From: CBFDBF01 sp050293315 | GTDB taxonomy: Bacteria > Pseudomonadota > Gammaproteobacteria > Chromatiales > Chromatiaceae | Direction of reading: 5' to 3' | Length of the DNA: 64,000 bases | Assembly: GCA_050293315.1 (NCBI GenBank) | Contig: JBNKMS010000031.1 | Span: 131,610-195,609, forward strand | Shown: piece after piece, positions 17,118-25,828 of the stretch | How the letters are laid out: each line of letters starts with the position of its first letter | Position numbering within the stretch: position 1 is the first letter of the stretch | Notes under the pieces: model-generated | Databases searched by the model: none | Told to the model about the DNA's origin: nothing | Seen by the model: the letters and a program-made list of their open reading frames with translations, nothing else | Translations under genes and position numbers: made by a program

Positions 17118-17423
17118 ATGAACAAAACTTACGTTCGCTTAGTAATCGCAACCGCCTCGTTTTTGGTTTTTTGGTGGGCAAGTACTGTGTATTACATGAA
17201 GTACATTTATGATATTGGTGGTACCTATTGGTCTATGGGCGTCTACGGGCTTCCAGCTGTGTTAATCGTGGTCTGGGGCATTGATTTCTGTCTAATGAAA
17301 ATAACGTGGTTTCAAAAAAAGTACAAAGCTTTAACGGCTATAGATAGTTTATTGGCAATCGTATTTTATTTTCCAAGCAGTATATTGGTATTGGGTACAA
17401 TCCGTGTATTTGGCATCGCATAA
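17118..17423 (+). CDS. Cassette-encoded multi-pass membrane protein, unknown function
   Basis: 101 residues with about three hydrophobic segments: 8-28 (LVIATASFLVFWWASTVYYM), 38-58 and 75-98. No family is recognised. The ATG at 17118 follows an AGAG sequence in the cassette's short 5' leader (GTTATGCGTAAAAGAGAATG). It is the single gene of cassette 4; its stop TAA is part of the attC arm GCATAAC. Confidence 0.75.
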   Translation: MNKTYVRLVIATASFLVFWWASTVYYMKYIYDIGGTYWSMGVYGLPAVLIVVWGIDFCLMKITWFQKKYKALTAIDSLLAIVFYFPSSILVLGTIRVFGIA

Positions 17424-17507
17424 CAAGGCGGTCAAGTTCACTCCGGGCCTACGGCCCTGCGCGGGACCTCGGGTTTCACCCTCGGCCCCTTACCGTAAAC
17501 GTTATGT
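17418..17507 (+). repeat. attC-like site, array 1 cassette 4
   Basis: Arms GCATAAC and GTTATGT; at 90 bp it is longer than its neighbours. Its left half (GGTCAAGTTCACTCCGGGCC and onward) is nearly identical over about 33 bp to the site at 35849-35930 in array 2. Confidence 0.85.
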
Positions 17508-17528
17508 GCAACGGACTAGGAGAATTTA

Positions 17529-17591
17529 ATGGCATTGACTAAGTGCAGAGAGTGCAAAACTCAAATATGTGGGGTCAGTGTAAAAACTTAA
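17529..17591 (+). pseudogene. Truncated cassette gene, zinc-ribbon-type N-terminus
   Basis: A fifth cassette begins at GTTATGTGC (17501) with an AGGAG-type box and an ATG at 17529. The frame reads MALTKCRECKTQICGVSVKT then stops. MALTKCxEC is the start of small zinc-ribbon proteins often seen as cassettes; the second Cys pair and the rest are missing. The break coincides with GGGGTCAGTGTAAAAACT, a sequence repeated at the edge of array 3 (55628-55645), so an insertion or recombination probably cut the cassette. Confidence 0.6.
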
Positions 17592-17914
17592 GGCAGGATT
17601 TAAAGAGGAAAACGGAACGCATTTCTTGTCAGCCCTAAGTTCTAAAATCAACCACCCTTAACCCTCCTCCGACGCAGCCGAGTACCGGAACCGCAACAGG
17701 ATCAGGCCCGTAGGGGCGCCACAGGGAAGTGGCGCCTCCAGCGCGGGCAAGGGATTGCCCGTCGATGGAGCCCCTGGGGCGGTGAGGAACGGAGGGGACC
17801 GCGAAGCGGCAAGTCGTGGAGTGTCTTTTTCTTTCGCCTATTTCTTTTGGACAAGCAAAAGAAATAGGCTTGTAGCCCCTGCTGGGAGAGTAAAAAGAGC
17901 TCTGTGGGATGAGG

Positions 17915-17991
17915 GCTACGAAACTGTTTACCGGATATGCAAGAGACATCATAGCCATGCGGCGCAATGCCCGTTGGTTATTGCGCCCTAC
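17915..17991 (+). repeat. 77-bp ATTGCGCC repeat, right copy 1
   Basis: GCTACGAAACTGTTTACCGG through GGTTATTGCGCCCTAC, similar along its length to 18029-18105 and, inverted, to 14774-14850. Confidence 0.8.
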
Positions 17992-18028
17992 GGGATCTAA
18001 GGCAAGAAAAAGCCTTTAGTCTAGATAG

Positions 18029-18105
18029 GCTGCGAAACTTATTACCGGATATAAACAAGACATCATAATCATGCGGCGCAATGCCAGTTGGTTATTGCGC
18101 CCTAC
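18029..18105 (+). repeat. 77-bp ATTGCGCC repeat, right copy 2
   Basis: Second direct copy, 37 bp after the first. It ends 12 bp before the stop codon of the leftward mscS gene and could fold as a hairpin in its 3' end. Confidence 0.8.
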
Positions 18106-18116
18106 AGGCTAAGTCG

Positions 18117-19187
18117 CTAAGGACTCTCCTTAATATATACATCCCGCTTCGGATAGGGGATCTCAATACCATCCTCGGCGAATCGTTTGTAGACTGCGGT
18201 GTTGAGGATATCCAATACCCGTCCCCTGTTTGCCGGTTGATCAATCCAGCAGAGCAGTTCTATGTCGAGGCCGGATTCACCAAAGGTGCGAAAGCGGACC
18301 CGTGGTTCAGGCTGTTTGCTGACAGACTCCTCGTTGCTGGCGACCTCCATCAGGATAGCGCGTACCTGGTCTATATCTGAACCATATGCCACATTTACCT
18401 TTACCCGGATCCGGTGTTTAGGGTAGGGGCCGCCACTCTCGTTAATGATCTTGCTGTTGCCCATGATCGAGTTGGGGATGGTGATCTCGATATCATCCAG
18501 GGTAAGCAGGCGTGTACTGCGAATACCTATATGGGTTATACGTCCGCGTTCACCGCTGTCGAGCACTACAAAATCACCGATCTTATAGGGCGAGTCGGCC
18601 ATTATGAATACGCCCGAGAAGAGGTTGGCCAGGGTGTCTCTAGCCGCGAAGCCGATGGCGATACCGGCGATACCGGCAGAGGCAAACCACGCGGTCATGT
18701 CCACCTTCCAGATGGAGAGCACCATATATCCGGCAATGGCAATCACCAGCAATAGGACCAGGTTCTCAAACAGCGGAAGGGTCTGGGCGCGGACCAGGCG
18801 GTTGCTGTCATATGAGTAGCTGATGCGGCGCAGTATCAGCCGTGCTATTCGGAGCAGGGCGTAGCTCCAGATTATTATGATGAAGCTCTTTACAGTCGCC
18901 CACATGGTCCAGGCGGTATCTTTTTGCAGCTCCAGCAGCATCAGTACTATGGAGATACCGGCCAGTAACACGCTATAGAACAGTGGTCTGTGGATTATCT
19001 TGACCAGTTGGTTGTCCAGTCTTCTGGTTTTGGTCTTGGAGACCAATTTTGCCAATAGCTTATATATGATCAGGTCGACAATCTTGGCCAGCAGCAGGAA
19101 CACGACTACAACAATCGCGGCCTGGATGTAGTGGTTATCGCTGATAGTTCCCAGGTATGGAAGGTACTTGTTGATGAATTTGTCCAT
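18117..19187 (-). CDS. MscS-family mechanosensitive channel
   Basis: Inner-membrane channel of 356 residues that would open on membrane tension and release solutes during osmotic downshock. About five hydrophobic helices fill the first 190 residues; the pore helix and start of the beta domain read AGIAGIAIGFAARDTLANLF followed by SPYKIGDF (about 172-205), the typical MscS signature. A C-terminal alpha/beta domain follows. It is larger than E. coli MscS (286) and has extra N-terminal helices, as in the YnaI/YbdG-like group. It follows the HDOD gene with a 3-bp gap, so they share a transcript. Confidence 0.95.
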   Translation of the reverse strand: MDKFINKYLPYLGTISDNHYIQAAIVVVVFLLLAKIVDLIIYKLLAKLVSKTKTRRLDNQLVKIIHRPLFYSVLLAGISIVLMLLELQKDTAWTMWATVKSFIIIIWSYALLRIARLILRRISYSYDSNRLVRAQTLPLFENLVLLLVIAIAGYMVLSIWKVDMTAWFASAGIAGIAIGFAARDTLANLFSGVFIMADSPYKIGDFVVLDSGERGRITHIGIRSTRLLTLDDIEITIPNSIMGNSKIINESGGPYPKHRIRVKVNVAYGSDIDQVRAILMEVASNEESVSKQPEPRVRFRTFGESGLDIELLCWIDQPANRGRVLDILNTAVYKRFAEDGIEIPYPKRDVYIKESP

Positions 19188-19190
19188 GGT

Positions 19191-20027
19191 CTAACTGAGG
19201 AACATGTTCTCCACTTCCTGCAGCTCTTCAGCAACACCATCGATATGGACCACCTCTACATCAGGTTCCAGTCCGATCTTGGCGAAGGATGGGACCTTGT
19301 GCCAATCTACCCATGTCGATGGATGTTCTGGTGGCAGGGTCTGGAGTAGGGCGACCAGGACAATGTCCACATAGTCCGCCTCAGGACCGCCATCATATTC
19401 AAGGTTTTGATAGTTGGTAGGGACCTTGACCATACTCTCCGGGAAGCCCCACTCCTCCATGATCTGATGGCCCATGGTGGGACCAAGGGCGGTGACCATT
19501 TCAGCCAGATGTGTTGCATCCTGGAGAAGTTCAGGATAGCGGTCCGCCATCATCAGGATCGGTAGGTTGCCGATATTGTGCACCAGACCGGCCAGCATCG
19601 CCTGATCGCTATCGAGATGGGCAATGGGATGTGCCAACACGCGCGAGATGGCGGCCACTTGTACCCCCTGTTCCCAGGTGGCTCGCAGTTGTCTATCTAG
19701 GGCATCAGATGTGGCCTGGAATATCTGTTTCATGGCGATACTGATAACCAGGTTGCGTACCAGTTTGTTACCGAGGCGGGTAATGGCCATCTGGATGCTA
19801 TCTATCGGTACCCGGCCGCGGTAGAGGGCGCTGTTGGCTACCTGTAATAGACGTGCGGCGAGGGCTGCATCTGTGGCCACGATTGCGGCGACCTCGACGG
19901 CAGTGCTGTTCTCCTGCTCCATAACATCACGTACACGCAGGGCCACCTCCGGCAGGGTCGGAAGAGTTATGGTGTTATCGTGGATGGCAGCCTGGAGTTT
20001 TTCTTGGAACTCTTCTGTGCTGATCAT
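19191..20027 (-). CDS. HDOD domain signalling protein
   Basis: 278-residue cytoplasmic protein with an HDOD domain (about 18-215): TLPTLPEVALRVRDVMEQ, VATDAALAARLLQVANSALY and AGLVHNIGNLPIL. HDOD is a non-catalytic relative of HD phosphohydrolases used in bacterial signalling; the degenerate HN at LVHNIG agrees with lack of metal catalysis. The partner and signal are unknown. It is upstream of mscS in the same operon. Confidence 0.92.
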   Translation of the reverse strand: MISTEEFQEKLQAAIHDNTITLPTLPEVALRVRDVMEQENSTAVEVAAIVATDAALAARLLQVANSALYRGRVPIDSIQMAITRLGNKLVRNLVISIAMKQIFQATSDALDRQLRATWEQGVQVAAISRVLAHPIAHLDSDQAMLAGLVHNIGNLPILMMADRYPELLQDATHLAEMVTALGPTMGHQIMEEWGFPESMVKVPTNYQNLEYDGGPEADYVDIVLVALLQTLPPEHPSTWVDWHKVPSFAKIGLEPDVEVVHIDGVAEELQEVENMFLS

Positions 20028-20084
20028 AATATTCTCGTTTAATTGCCTTGCATGAAGTCTGGCAGATTAGCGGGAAAATGGAAC

Positions 20085-21119
20085 CTACTCCGACTCAAAT
20101 GTGTAAGGTAGAGTCAAAAAACTGAGCTGTTGGTCTGGATTGTTATGTAGACATAGGTCACCTGACGCATATGCGCTATCGGTTGCTGTTACCAGCATCT
20201 CATAGCCACCATCCGGAGATGGCCGGGCATCCACCACCTTGCCGATGCCCTGACCAGAGCCGTCCTCATGCGGAGAAAGCAGCTCATCACCGGGGGATGG
20301 GCGCTCATCAGTGGTTACATGGGCACGATACATACGCCGTTTCAACTGGCCAAGATATTTCATCCTGGCCACCACCTCCTGGCCGACATAACACCCCTTG
20401 GTGAAACTGATTCCATCCACTAACTGCAAATTTACCACCTGCGGGATAAAGGCCTCGCTGGTGTTGTTGTAGACCGTCGCAATCCCGGCCCGTATATCGA
20501 GCAGCGGCCATAGGTCAGGACCTGCCACCACCGCCTCAGTGTTTAGCTGCTGCCAGAGTTGTGCTATCTGCTCCACCGGTCCGACCAGTTCAAACCTGGG
20601 GCGGTCGGCAGGCAGTCGCAGTAGGGTCAGTCCACCGGCGTGGCATACAGTGTCGATATCTTCAGGCGGCAATCCAAAGTGAGGCTTCAGTAGATTGCTA
20701 CTACACTCTCCAGAGAGGCCGATGCGTACCAACTGGTCAGAGATATCCGTCAGCTCCACCTTGGAGGTCAGGATAAACATGGAGAGTCGTTTTAGGGAGG
20801 CCTCCATTAGCTCCTTTGGGAACTGCAGGATAAAGTCACCATCCCGCATAAAGATACGAAAGATAGCCAGCATTCGACCTTGCGCGGTGCACCAACAGCT
20901 TATCTGACTACGCTGTTGGTTAATGGTTTGGATGTCGTTACTGAACATCGACTGGATAAAGTCAGCCGCATCCTCACCGCTGACACGTATCAGCCCCAAA
21001 GAGGAGAGCTCACTAAGGGCGCACTGAGGGAATAGATCCGCATCAGCAAATTTCACTATATCCTTTTCACTAATAGATGCTGACCAGGACTCCAGAAGCC
21101 CTCTCCATTGTTGATTCAT
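20085..21119 (-). CDS. ygfZ: tRNA-modifying protein YgfZ (folate-binding, GcvT-like)
   Basis: 344 residues of the GcvT-related YgfZ family, which uses folate and supports Fe-S enzymes such as MiaB. The diagnostic KGCYVGQE (about 232-239, with the conserved Cys) is present, followed by VVARMKYLGQLKRRMY. The ATG at 21119 has GGAGAG 8 bases upstream, so I reject the TTG at 21134. It is divergent from the RNB nuclease gene with about 70 bp between. Confidence 0.93.
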   Translation of the reverse strand: MNQQWRGLLESWSASISEKDIVKFADADLFPQCALSELSSLGLIRVSGEDAADFIQSMFSNDIQTINQQRSQISCWCTAQGRMLAIFRIFMRDGDFILQFPKELMEASLKRLSMFILTSKVELTDISDQLVRIGLSGECSSNLLKPHFGLPPEDIDTVCHAGGLTLLRLPADRPRFELVGPVEQIAQLWQQLNTEAVVAGPDLWPLLDIRAGIATVYNNTSEAFIPQVVNLQLVDGISFTKGCYVGQEVVARMKYLGQLKRRMYRAHVTTDERPSPGDELLSPHEDGSGQGIGKVVDARPSPDGGYEMLVTATDSAYASGDLCLHNNPDQQLSFLTLPYTFESE

Positions 21120-21191
21120 ACTACAGCTCTCCAATTATTGTTAGATAGAAGGTATCATACCGGCTCTTACACACGCTACTGAATCCATCTG

Positions 21192-23009
21192 ATGCAACCA
21201 ACAACAGGCAGCCTGGTGCTGTACAAAATACATCCTGCCCGGGTCATTTCCATCGGCGAGAAGATAGAGATAGAGCTTATAGACGGCCAGGGTAAGCGGG
21301 TACGGCCCAAGGATATATCACTACTCCATCCCGGCCCGGTTGCCAGCCTTGCTGAATTGACCCAGCAGCAGGGGGACATAGATGAGGCGCGAGAGCTGTT
21401 GGAGGATGGAGAGACCAATCTGGCAGAGCTTGCCGAGCTGATCTATGGCGAATTCACCCCGGCCAGCGCGTGGGCCACATGGCAGCTGCTGCATGAGGGG
21501 CTCTACTTCAGCGGCACTCTTGAGAGCATCAGGGCGCGTAGCAGCGAGGAGATTGAGAGAGAGATACAGGAGCAGCAGGCCAAGCAGGCGGCCGAGCGGG
21601 AGCAGGAGGAGTCTCTCGCCAGGATCAGGCATGGAGAGATCCTTGAGCAGGATCGCATTAGGCTGCAGGAGGTGGAGCGTCTCGCCTTTGGACAGGGCAA
21701 GCAAAGTACTATTATGCGGGCCCTTGGCCATCAGGAGAAGCCTGAGAATGCCCATCGCCTGCTGCTATCCACCGGTTACTGGCCGCCCGGTTTCAATCCA
21801 TATCCACAAAGACTTGCGGTGCCACAGGAGGACCCGGCAATCGTGGTTCCTGAGCTGCCGGATGAGGAGCGGCTGGATCTGACCCATCTACCGGCCTACG
21901 CCATCGACGATGAGCTTACTGCAGATCCTGATGATGCCTTGAGCCTGGATGGTGACCGCCTCTGGGTGCATGTTGCGGATGTGGCGGCACTGGTAGCGCC
22001 GGACTCTGAGCTGGACCTGGAGGCGCGGGCCCGAGGATCTAACCTCTACCTGCCTGAGAGGACCATCAATATGCTGCCTCAGGCCATTACCGATACACTG
22101 GGGTTGGGGCTGCAGGAGGTATCCCCTGCGCTTTCGATCGGTTTCTGTTTGAGTGCGGAGGGGGAGCCGGTAGATATCAGGATCACCCCAAGCTGGATCA
22201 AGGCTACCAGGGAGCACTATGGTGGGATAGAGGAGAGGTTAGAACAGGAGCCGTTCGCCACCATATTGCAGTGGACCAGGCGTAACCAGCAGCGACGCGA
22301 AGCGGCCGGGGCGACCGGGATCGATCTGCCGGAGGTGAACGTTAGGGTCATAGATGGCAGGGTGGTGATCACCCCCTTGCAAAGGTCCGCCAGCCGTCAG
22401 ATGGTGGCTACGGCGATGATAATGGCGGGCGAGGCGACCGCGCGCTACGCCCTGGAACACAATATCCCTATTCCATTCGCCGTCCAGCCCGCGCCGGACG
22501 AGAAGCTGCAGCCGGAGGGAATGGCGGCGATGTACGCCTGTCGTCGGCAGTTCAAACCGAGTCAATCCACTACCCAGGAGTCGCCCCACTCAGGCCTGGG
22601 CCTGGACGTCTACAGCCGCTCTACCAGCCCCCTGCGGCGCTATCTTGATCTGGTAAACCAGCAACAGATACGGGCGCATCTGCGAGGCGAAGAGGGGCTC
22701 TCTATCGAGGCGGTAGCAGAGCGTATTGTGATGGCGGAGAGTGCCTCCCGTACAGTGCGGCGTGCAGAGAGGATGTCCAACAACCATTGGAAGATGGTCT
22801 ATCTGCAGCAGAATCCCAAGTGGCAGGGGGAGGGTGTGGTGGTGTCAATGGTGGAGCGGCGGGCCACTGTCATCATCCCGGAGCTGGCGCTGGAGGCAAA
22901 GATAAGGTTGGAGCAGGAGGTGGAGCTGGATAGCGTGCTCCAGGTTGCCATAAGAGAGGTTGACCTGCCCGATCTTACAGCGTGGTTCAGGGTGGTTGCC
23001 GGCGTGTAA
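21192..23009 (+). CDS. RNB-domain exoribonuclease (RNase II-like)
   Basis: 605-residue protein with an RNB catalytic domain. AIDDELTADPDDALSLDGD (about 237-255) carries the Asp cluster that binds Mg, and YSRSTSPLRRYLDL (about 475-488) is the conserved RNB end. The N-terminal 200 residues are not the usual pair of cold-shock domains but contain a long charged helix (EEIEREIQEQQAKQAAEREQ). It would degrade single-stranded RNA 3' to 5', but it is distinct from Rnb and Rnr. A small membrane protein gene follows 30 bp downstream. Confidence 0.92.
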   Translation: MQPTTGSLVLYKIHPARVISIGEKIEIELIDGQGKRVRPKDISLLHPGPVASLAELTQQQGDIDEARELLEDGETNLAELAELIYGEFTPASAWATWQLLHEGLYFSGTLESIRARSSEEIEREIQEQQAKQAAEREQEESLARIRHGEILEQDRIRLQEVERLAFGQGKQSTIMRALGHQEKPENAHRLLLSTGYWPPGFNPYPQRLAVPQEDPAIVVPELPDEERLDLTHLPAYAIDDELTADPDDALSLDGDRLWVHVADVAALVAPDSELDLEARARGSNLYLPERTINMLPQAITDTLGLGLQEVSPALSIGFCLSAEGEPVDIRITPSWIKATREHYGGIEERLEQEPFATILQWTRRNQQRREAAGATGIDLPEVNVRVIDGRVVITPLQRSASRQMVATAMIMAGEATARYALEHNIPIPFAVQPAPDEKLQPEGMAAMYACRRQFKPSQSTTQESPHSGLGLDVYSRSTSPLRRYLDLVNQQQIRAHLRGEEGLSIEAVAERIVMAESASRTVRRAERMSNNHWKMVYLQQNPKWQGEGVVVSMVERRATVIIPELALEAKIRLEQEVELDSVLQVAIREVDLPDLTAWFRVVAGV

Positions 23010-23039
23010 CAGTGGCCGGGAAAGGCTACACTAACAAGT

Positions 23040-23249
23040 ATGGGTCAGCCAGCCTCGTATCAGTCCTGTACCATCTGCCGTGTGTTGCGGGCATTTGCCT
23101 TCAGCACGATCGGCGCCGGAGTGGCTGCCTATACGGCCCGCTGGCTCGGCGCGGACTACAATACGATTGTTATCGTTGCATTTTTTGGTGCGCTGGCGGC
23201 GGTGTGGTGGGGCATCATAAAAAAAGATAGAAGGCGCGACTCAGAGTAG
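23040..23249 (+). CDS. Small two-helix membrane protein, unknown
   Basis: 69 residues with a CTIC pair near the N-terminus and two hydrophobic stretches (about 20-36 and 40-59), ending in a charged tail KKDRRRDSE. No family is recognised. It follows the RNB gene by 30 bp on the same strand. The start has only a weak AAGG-type box, which limits confidence. Confidence 0.6.
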   Translation: MGQPASYQSCTICRVLRAFAFSTIGAGVAAYTARWLGADYNTIVIVAFFGALAAVWWGIIKKDRRRDSE

Positions 23250-23257
23250 ACGGGGCG

Positions 23258-23851
23258 CTACTCATCATCTGCCGAGAATGACTCAGTAGTATAGCGATAG
23301 ATCCTGATCGATGGCGACCAGTAGTCCTCTGGTAGTCCTGCCTTCATCTTCAGGTGGCGTAGAAAAGCGGCAGGATCCGGCAGTGACTCCCATACCGACG
23401 GCAGGAAGGTGCCACGTCTGCCCGCATCTTCCAGGATAAGACCGTCCACCCCGGGTCGCAGCATATCTATCAACTCTTCTTCTGATGAGAATTCAAGCGG
23501 CTGGGATGGAGATAGAATCGACAGGTGGATATCCAAACCCTGTAGTTCAGGTTGGGTCATTGGAGAGAAGCGGGGGTCCTGAAAGGCAGCGGCAAAGGCG
23601 TTCTCCGCTACATCTATGATCAGTGGCTGTATGGCCTGCAGATGGCCGATACATCCGCGTAGTCTGCCATTGCGGTTTAGGGTCACGAAGGTGGCCCTTT
23701 TTTGCTGTAGCTCGGTCGGCTGTTCATCCAATACAACAGTCAGTGGTGAGCCGCTCTCCAGACCGTGTTGGATGGAGGCCGCGGCCGTCTGCAGCAGCTT
23801 TTGACGCAGTGTGGCGTTTAGACTGGTATCAGGCAAAGGCGTAGGCCCCAT
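23258..23851 (-). CDS. amrA: AmmeMemoRadiSam system protein A (AMMECR1 domain)
   Basis: 197-residue AMMECR1-domain protein. The signature GRLRGCIGHL (about 82-91) and ENAFAAAFQDPRF are conserved from bacteria to the human AMMECR1 protein. It is encoded directly behind amrB (overlap 23 bp) and opposite to amrS, giving the complete three-gene AmmeMemoRadiSam set. The biochemical role of the system is unsettled; it is thought to involve radical SAM-dependent modification. Confidence 0.95.
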   Translation of the reverse strand: MGPTPLPDTSLNATLRQKLLQTAAASIQHGLESGSPLTVVLDEQPTELQQKRATFVTLNRNGRLRGCIGHLQAIQPLIIDVAENAFAAAFQDPRFSPMTQPELQGLDIHLSILSPSQPLEFSSEEELIDMLRPGVDGLILEDAGRRGTFLPSVWESLPDPAAFLRHLKMKAGLPEDYWSPSIRIYRYTTESFSADDE

Positions 23852-24617
23852 AACCGACTACTCTATCTTTTGGTCCGGCAGTATCTCCAGAGTTACGTAG
23901 ATCAAGGGTTGTTGCATGTAGCTGATGTCGTTGTGCCGCCAGCAGTAGTCCGCCGATCGGGATACGGCCACACGCCTGATCATAACCGATCGCATCGGAT
24001 CGCAGCAGTTCAATCCCTCTGGTGGTTGCTGCGTCGATCCTGTTGGCCTCCTCGTACTCCAGATAGTGGCTAAGATCAGAGCTGATAACTATCAGCGTCT
24101 CGCTACCGCCCCATAACCGCTCCAATACCTCATCTACTGCCACCGGATCTATATCTCCAACGATAAGCGGGACAATCTTAAACTTGCCAAGGCTCTCCTG
24201 CAGAAACGGCAGATGTACCTCCATGCTATGCTCTTGAGCAAAGGCGCCGTCCAACAGCCCCACCTGGGGAAGATCCTGTATCTGCTCTATGGCGGTATGA
24301 TCTACTTCAAGCTCGCCCAGCGGGGTCTGGAACAGCTCAGCACCGGAGTAGGCTATACCGCTGAAGTGTACCCTGTGAGATGGTGCTAGAATGACCACAC
24401 GGCTGATTGTCTCTGCGCTGGATCTGAGTTGGATATAGGCACTGGCGGCGACCGGCCCGGAGTATATATAGCCGGCATGTGGCGCGATCAGTGCCTTAGG
24501 TGCGTCGACAATACCGGGCTGGGCGGAGGCCAGAAAGGAGCGCAACTGTTCCCTCAGTTCAACAGGGTCTGCCGGATAGAAGCTGCCAGCAACTACAGGT
24601 GGTTGGACTTTTGGCAT
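23829..24617 (-). CDS. amrB: AmmeMemoRadiSam system protein B (MEMO1 family)
   Basis: 262-residue Memo-family protein, related by fold to extradiol dioxygenases. Typical stretches are RPPVVAGSFYPADP-like PPVVAGSFYPADP at the N-terminus, ALIAPHAGYIYSGPVAASAY (about 43-62) and EHSMEVHLPFLQ. The His residues in APHAGY and EHSMEVH are the metal-ligand candidates. It overlaps amrA and is divergent from amrS with a 110-bp shared promoter region. Confidence 0.95.
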   Translation of the reverse strand: MPKVQPPVVAGSFYPADPVELREQLRSFLASAQPGIVDAPKALIAPHAGYIYSGPVAASAYIQLRSSAETISRVVILAPSHRVHFSGIAYSGAELFQTPLGELEVDHTAIEQIQDLPQVGLLDGAFAQEHSMEVHLPFLQESLGKFKIVPLIVGDIDPVAVDEVLERLWGGSETLIVISSDLSHYLEYEEANRIDAATTRGIELLRSDAIGYDQACGRIPIGGLLLAAQRHQLHATTLDLRNSGDTAGPKDRVVGYGAYAFA

Positions 24618-24727
24618 AATATGTACCTCTAATGCTGTCCAGTTAATTCAGTTTTAGCGCAAAGAAGGCTGTAGCGCAAAGCTTTTGCTCCAGTTACGCT
24701 ATTATCTGAAGACCAGGGAGAGACAAA

Positions 24728-25810
24728 ATGGCACTGGAAGATACCCAGTTAATCACCAAATACTGGCATGCAGTTGAGGGTGGAAAGGTGCAGTGTGATA
24801 TCTGCCCTCACTACTGTCAGTTGCACGAGGGTCAACAGGGGCTCTGTTTTGTCCGTGCCTGCCAGGACGGAAAGATAATCCTCACAACCTATGGACGCTC
24901 CAGCGGGTTTTGTGTCGATCCCATCGAGAAAAAGCCTCTAAACCACTTTCTGCCAGGGACCGCAGTACTCTCCTTTGGTACTGCCGGCTGTAACCTTACC
25001 TGTAGCTTTTGCCAGAACTGGGATATGAGTAAGTCGCGGGAGATTGATCTATTGGCCGCCCATGCGACCCCGGAGCAGATTGCCAACAAGGCACAGGAGC
25101 TTGGATGTAGCAGTGTCGCCTTTACCTACAATGATCCGGTTGTCTTTCTGGAGTACGCTGATGCTACCGCCCAGGCCTGCCATAAATTGGGAATCAAGAC
25201 GGTGGCGGTAACCGCTGGTTATATATCTCACGAAGGGGCGCGGGAACAGCTGTTTGGTTATATAGATGCGGCCAATGTCGATCTTAAATCGTTCAATGAC
25301 GATTTCTATCGTCGCAACTGTAGCGGCGATCTACAGACCGTACTGAATACATTGCTCTATCTTAAGAATGAGACCGATGTCTGGTTAGAGCTGACTACAC
25401 TATTGATCCCCGGTGAGAATGACTCTGATGCCGAACTAGAGAAGATGACCAGATGGGTAGTTGAAAATCTTGGCCCGGACGTACCGATGCACTTCAGCGC
25501 CTTTCATCCTGACTGGAAGATGATGGACAAACCGGATACCCCTGCCAGCACCTTGGATCGTGCCAGGAGGATCGCGCTGAGAAGTGGCCTGCACTACGCC
25601 TATAGCGGTAATGTGCGTGATCCAGCAGGTGATAGTACCTGGTGTCACCGCTGCGGTAATTTGTTGATAGAGCGCGACTGGTACCAATTGGATAGCTGGA
25701 ATCTTACGCCAAACGGGGAGTGTAACTCTTGTGGCACCCCCTGTGCCGGGGTGTTTGCGCCTGAGCCGGGAGATTGGGGACGGCGGCGTCTACCGGTGCA
25801 TATGGGGTAA
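24728..25810 (+). CDS. amrS: AmmeMemoRadiSam system radical SAM enzyme
   Basis: 360-residue radical SAM protein. The cluster motif is CNLTCSFC (about 97-104) in GTAGCNLTCSFCQNWDMS. Extra Cys groups lie at the N-terminus (CDICPHYC) and the C-terminus (CHRCG, CNSCGTPC) and may bind another Fe-S cluster or zinc. It is related to pyruvate formate-lyase activating enzymes. Together with amrA and amrB it forms a conserved but poorly understood system. Confidence 0.96.
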   Translation: MALEDTQLITKYWHAVEGGKVQCDICPHYCQLHEGQQGLCFVRACQDGKIILTTYGRSSGFCVDPIEKKPLNHFLPGTAVLSFGTAGCNLTCSFCQNWDMSKSREIDLLAAHATPEQIANKAQELGCSSVAFTYNDPVVFLEYADATAQACHKLGIKTVAVTAGYISHEGAREQLFGYIDAANVDLKSFNDDFYRRNCSGDLQTVLNTLLYLKNETDVWLELTTLLIPGENDSDAELEKMTRWVVENLGPDVPMHFSAFHPDWKMMDKPDTPASTLDRARRIALRSGLHYAYSGNVRDPAGDSTWCHRCGNLLIERDWYQLDSWNLTPNGECNSCGTPCAGVFAPEPGDWGRRRLPVHMG

Positions 25811-25828
25811 GGGCAGGGGAGAATATAC

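Larger units (their letters stand above)
15380..17591 (+). mobile_element. Integron-type gene cassette array 1 (integrase-less)
   Basis: Four complete cassettes and a truncated fifth lie head to tail on the + strand, each closed by an attC-like site (15869-15929, 16553-16618, 17036-17107, 17418-17507). The first 7 bases of each cassette are the reverse complement of its own last site arm: GTTATGG/CCATAAC, GTTAAGG/CCTTAAC, GTTAGGT/ACCTAAC, GTTATGC/GCATAAC. This is the expected signature of integron cassettes. No tyrosine recombinase lies near, so it is a cluster of attC sites lacking an integrase. Confidence 0.85.
17592..18116. repeat. Gene-free repeat region right of cassette array 1
   Basis: I see no convincing gene here. 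It holds, in inverse order to the left flank, G/C-rich inverted repeats (17700-17790), a long palindrome GCCTATTTCTTTTG/CAAAAGAAATAGGC (17836-17869) and two 77-bp repeat copies. The mosaic is of the same kind as at 14613-15318 but in opposite orientation, so array 1 lies between inverted repeats. Confidence 0.6.

Noticed and set aside
17635..17967. 110-codon minus-strand frame in the repeat region
   Set aside because: It is composed of inverted repeats and the 77-bp element; residue composition is not protein-like.
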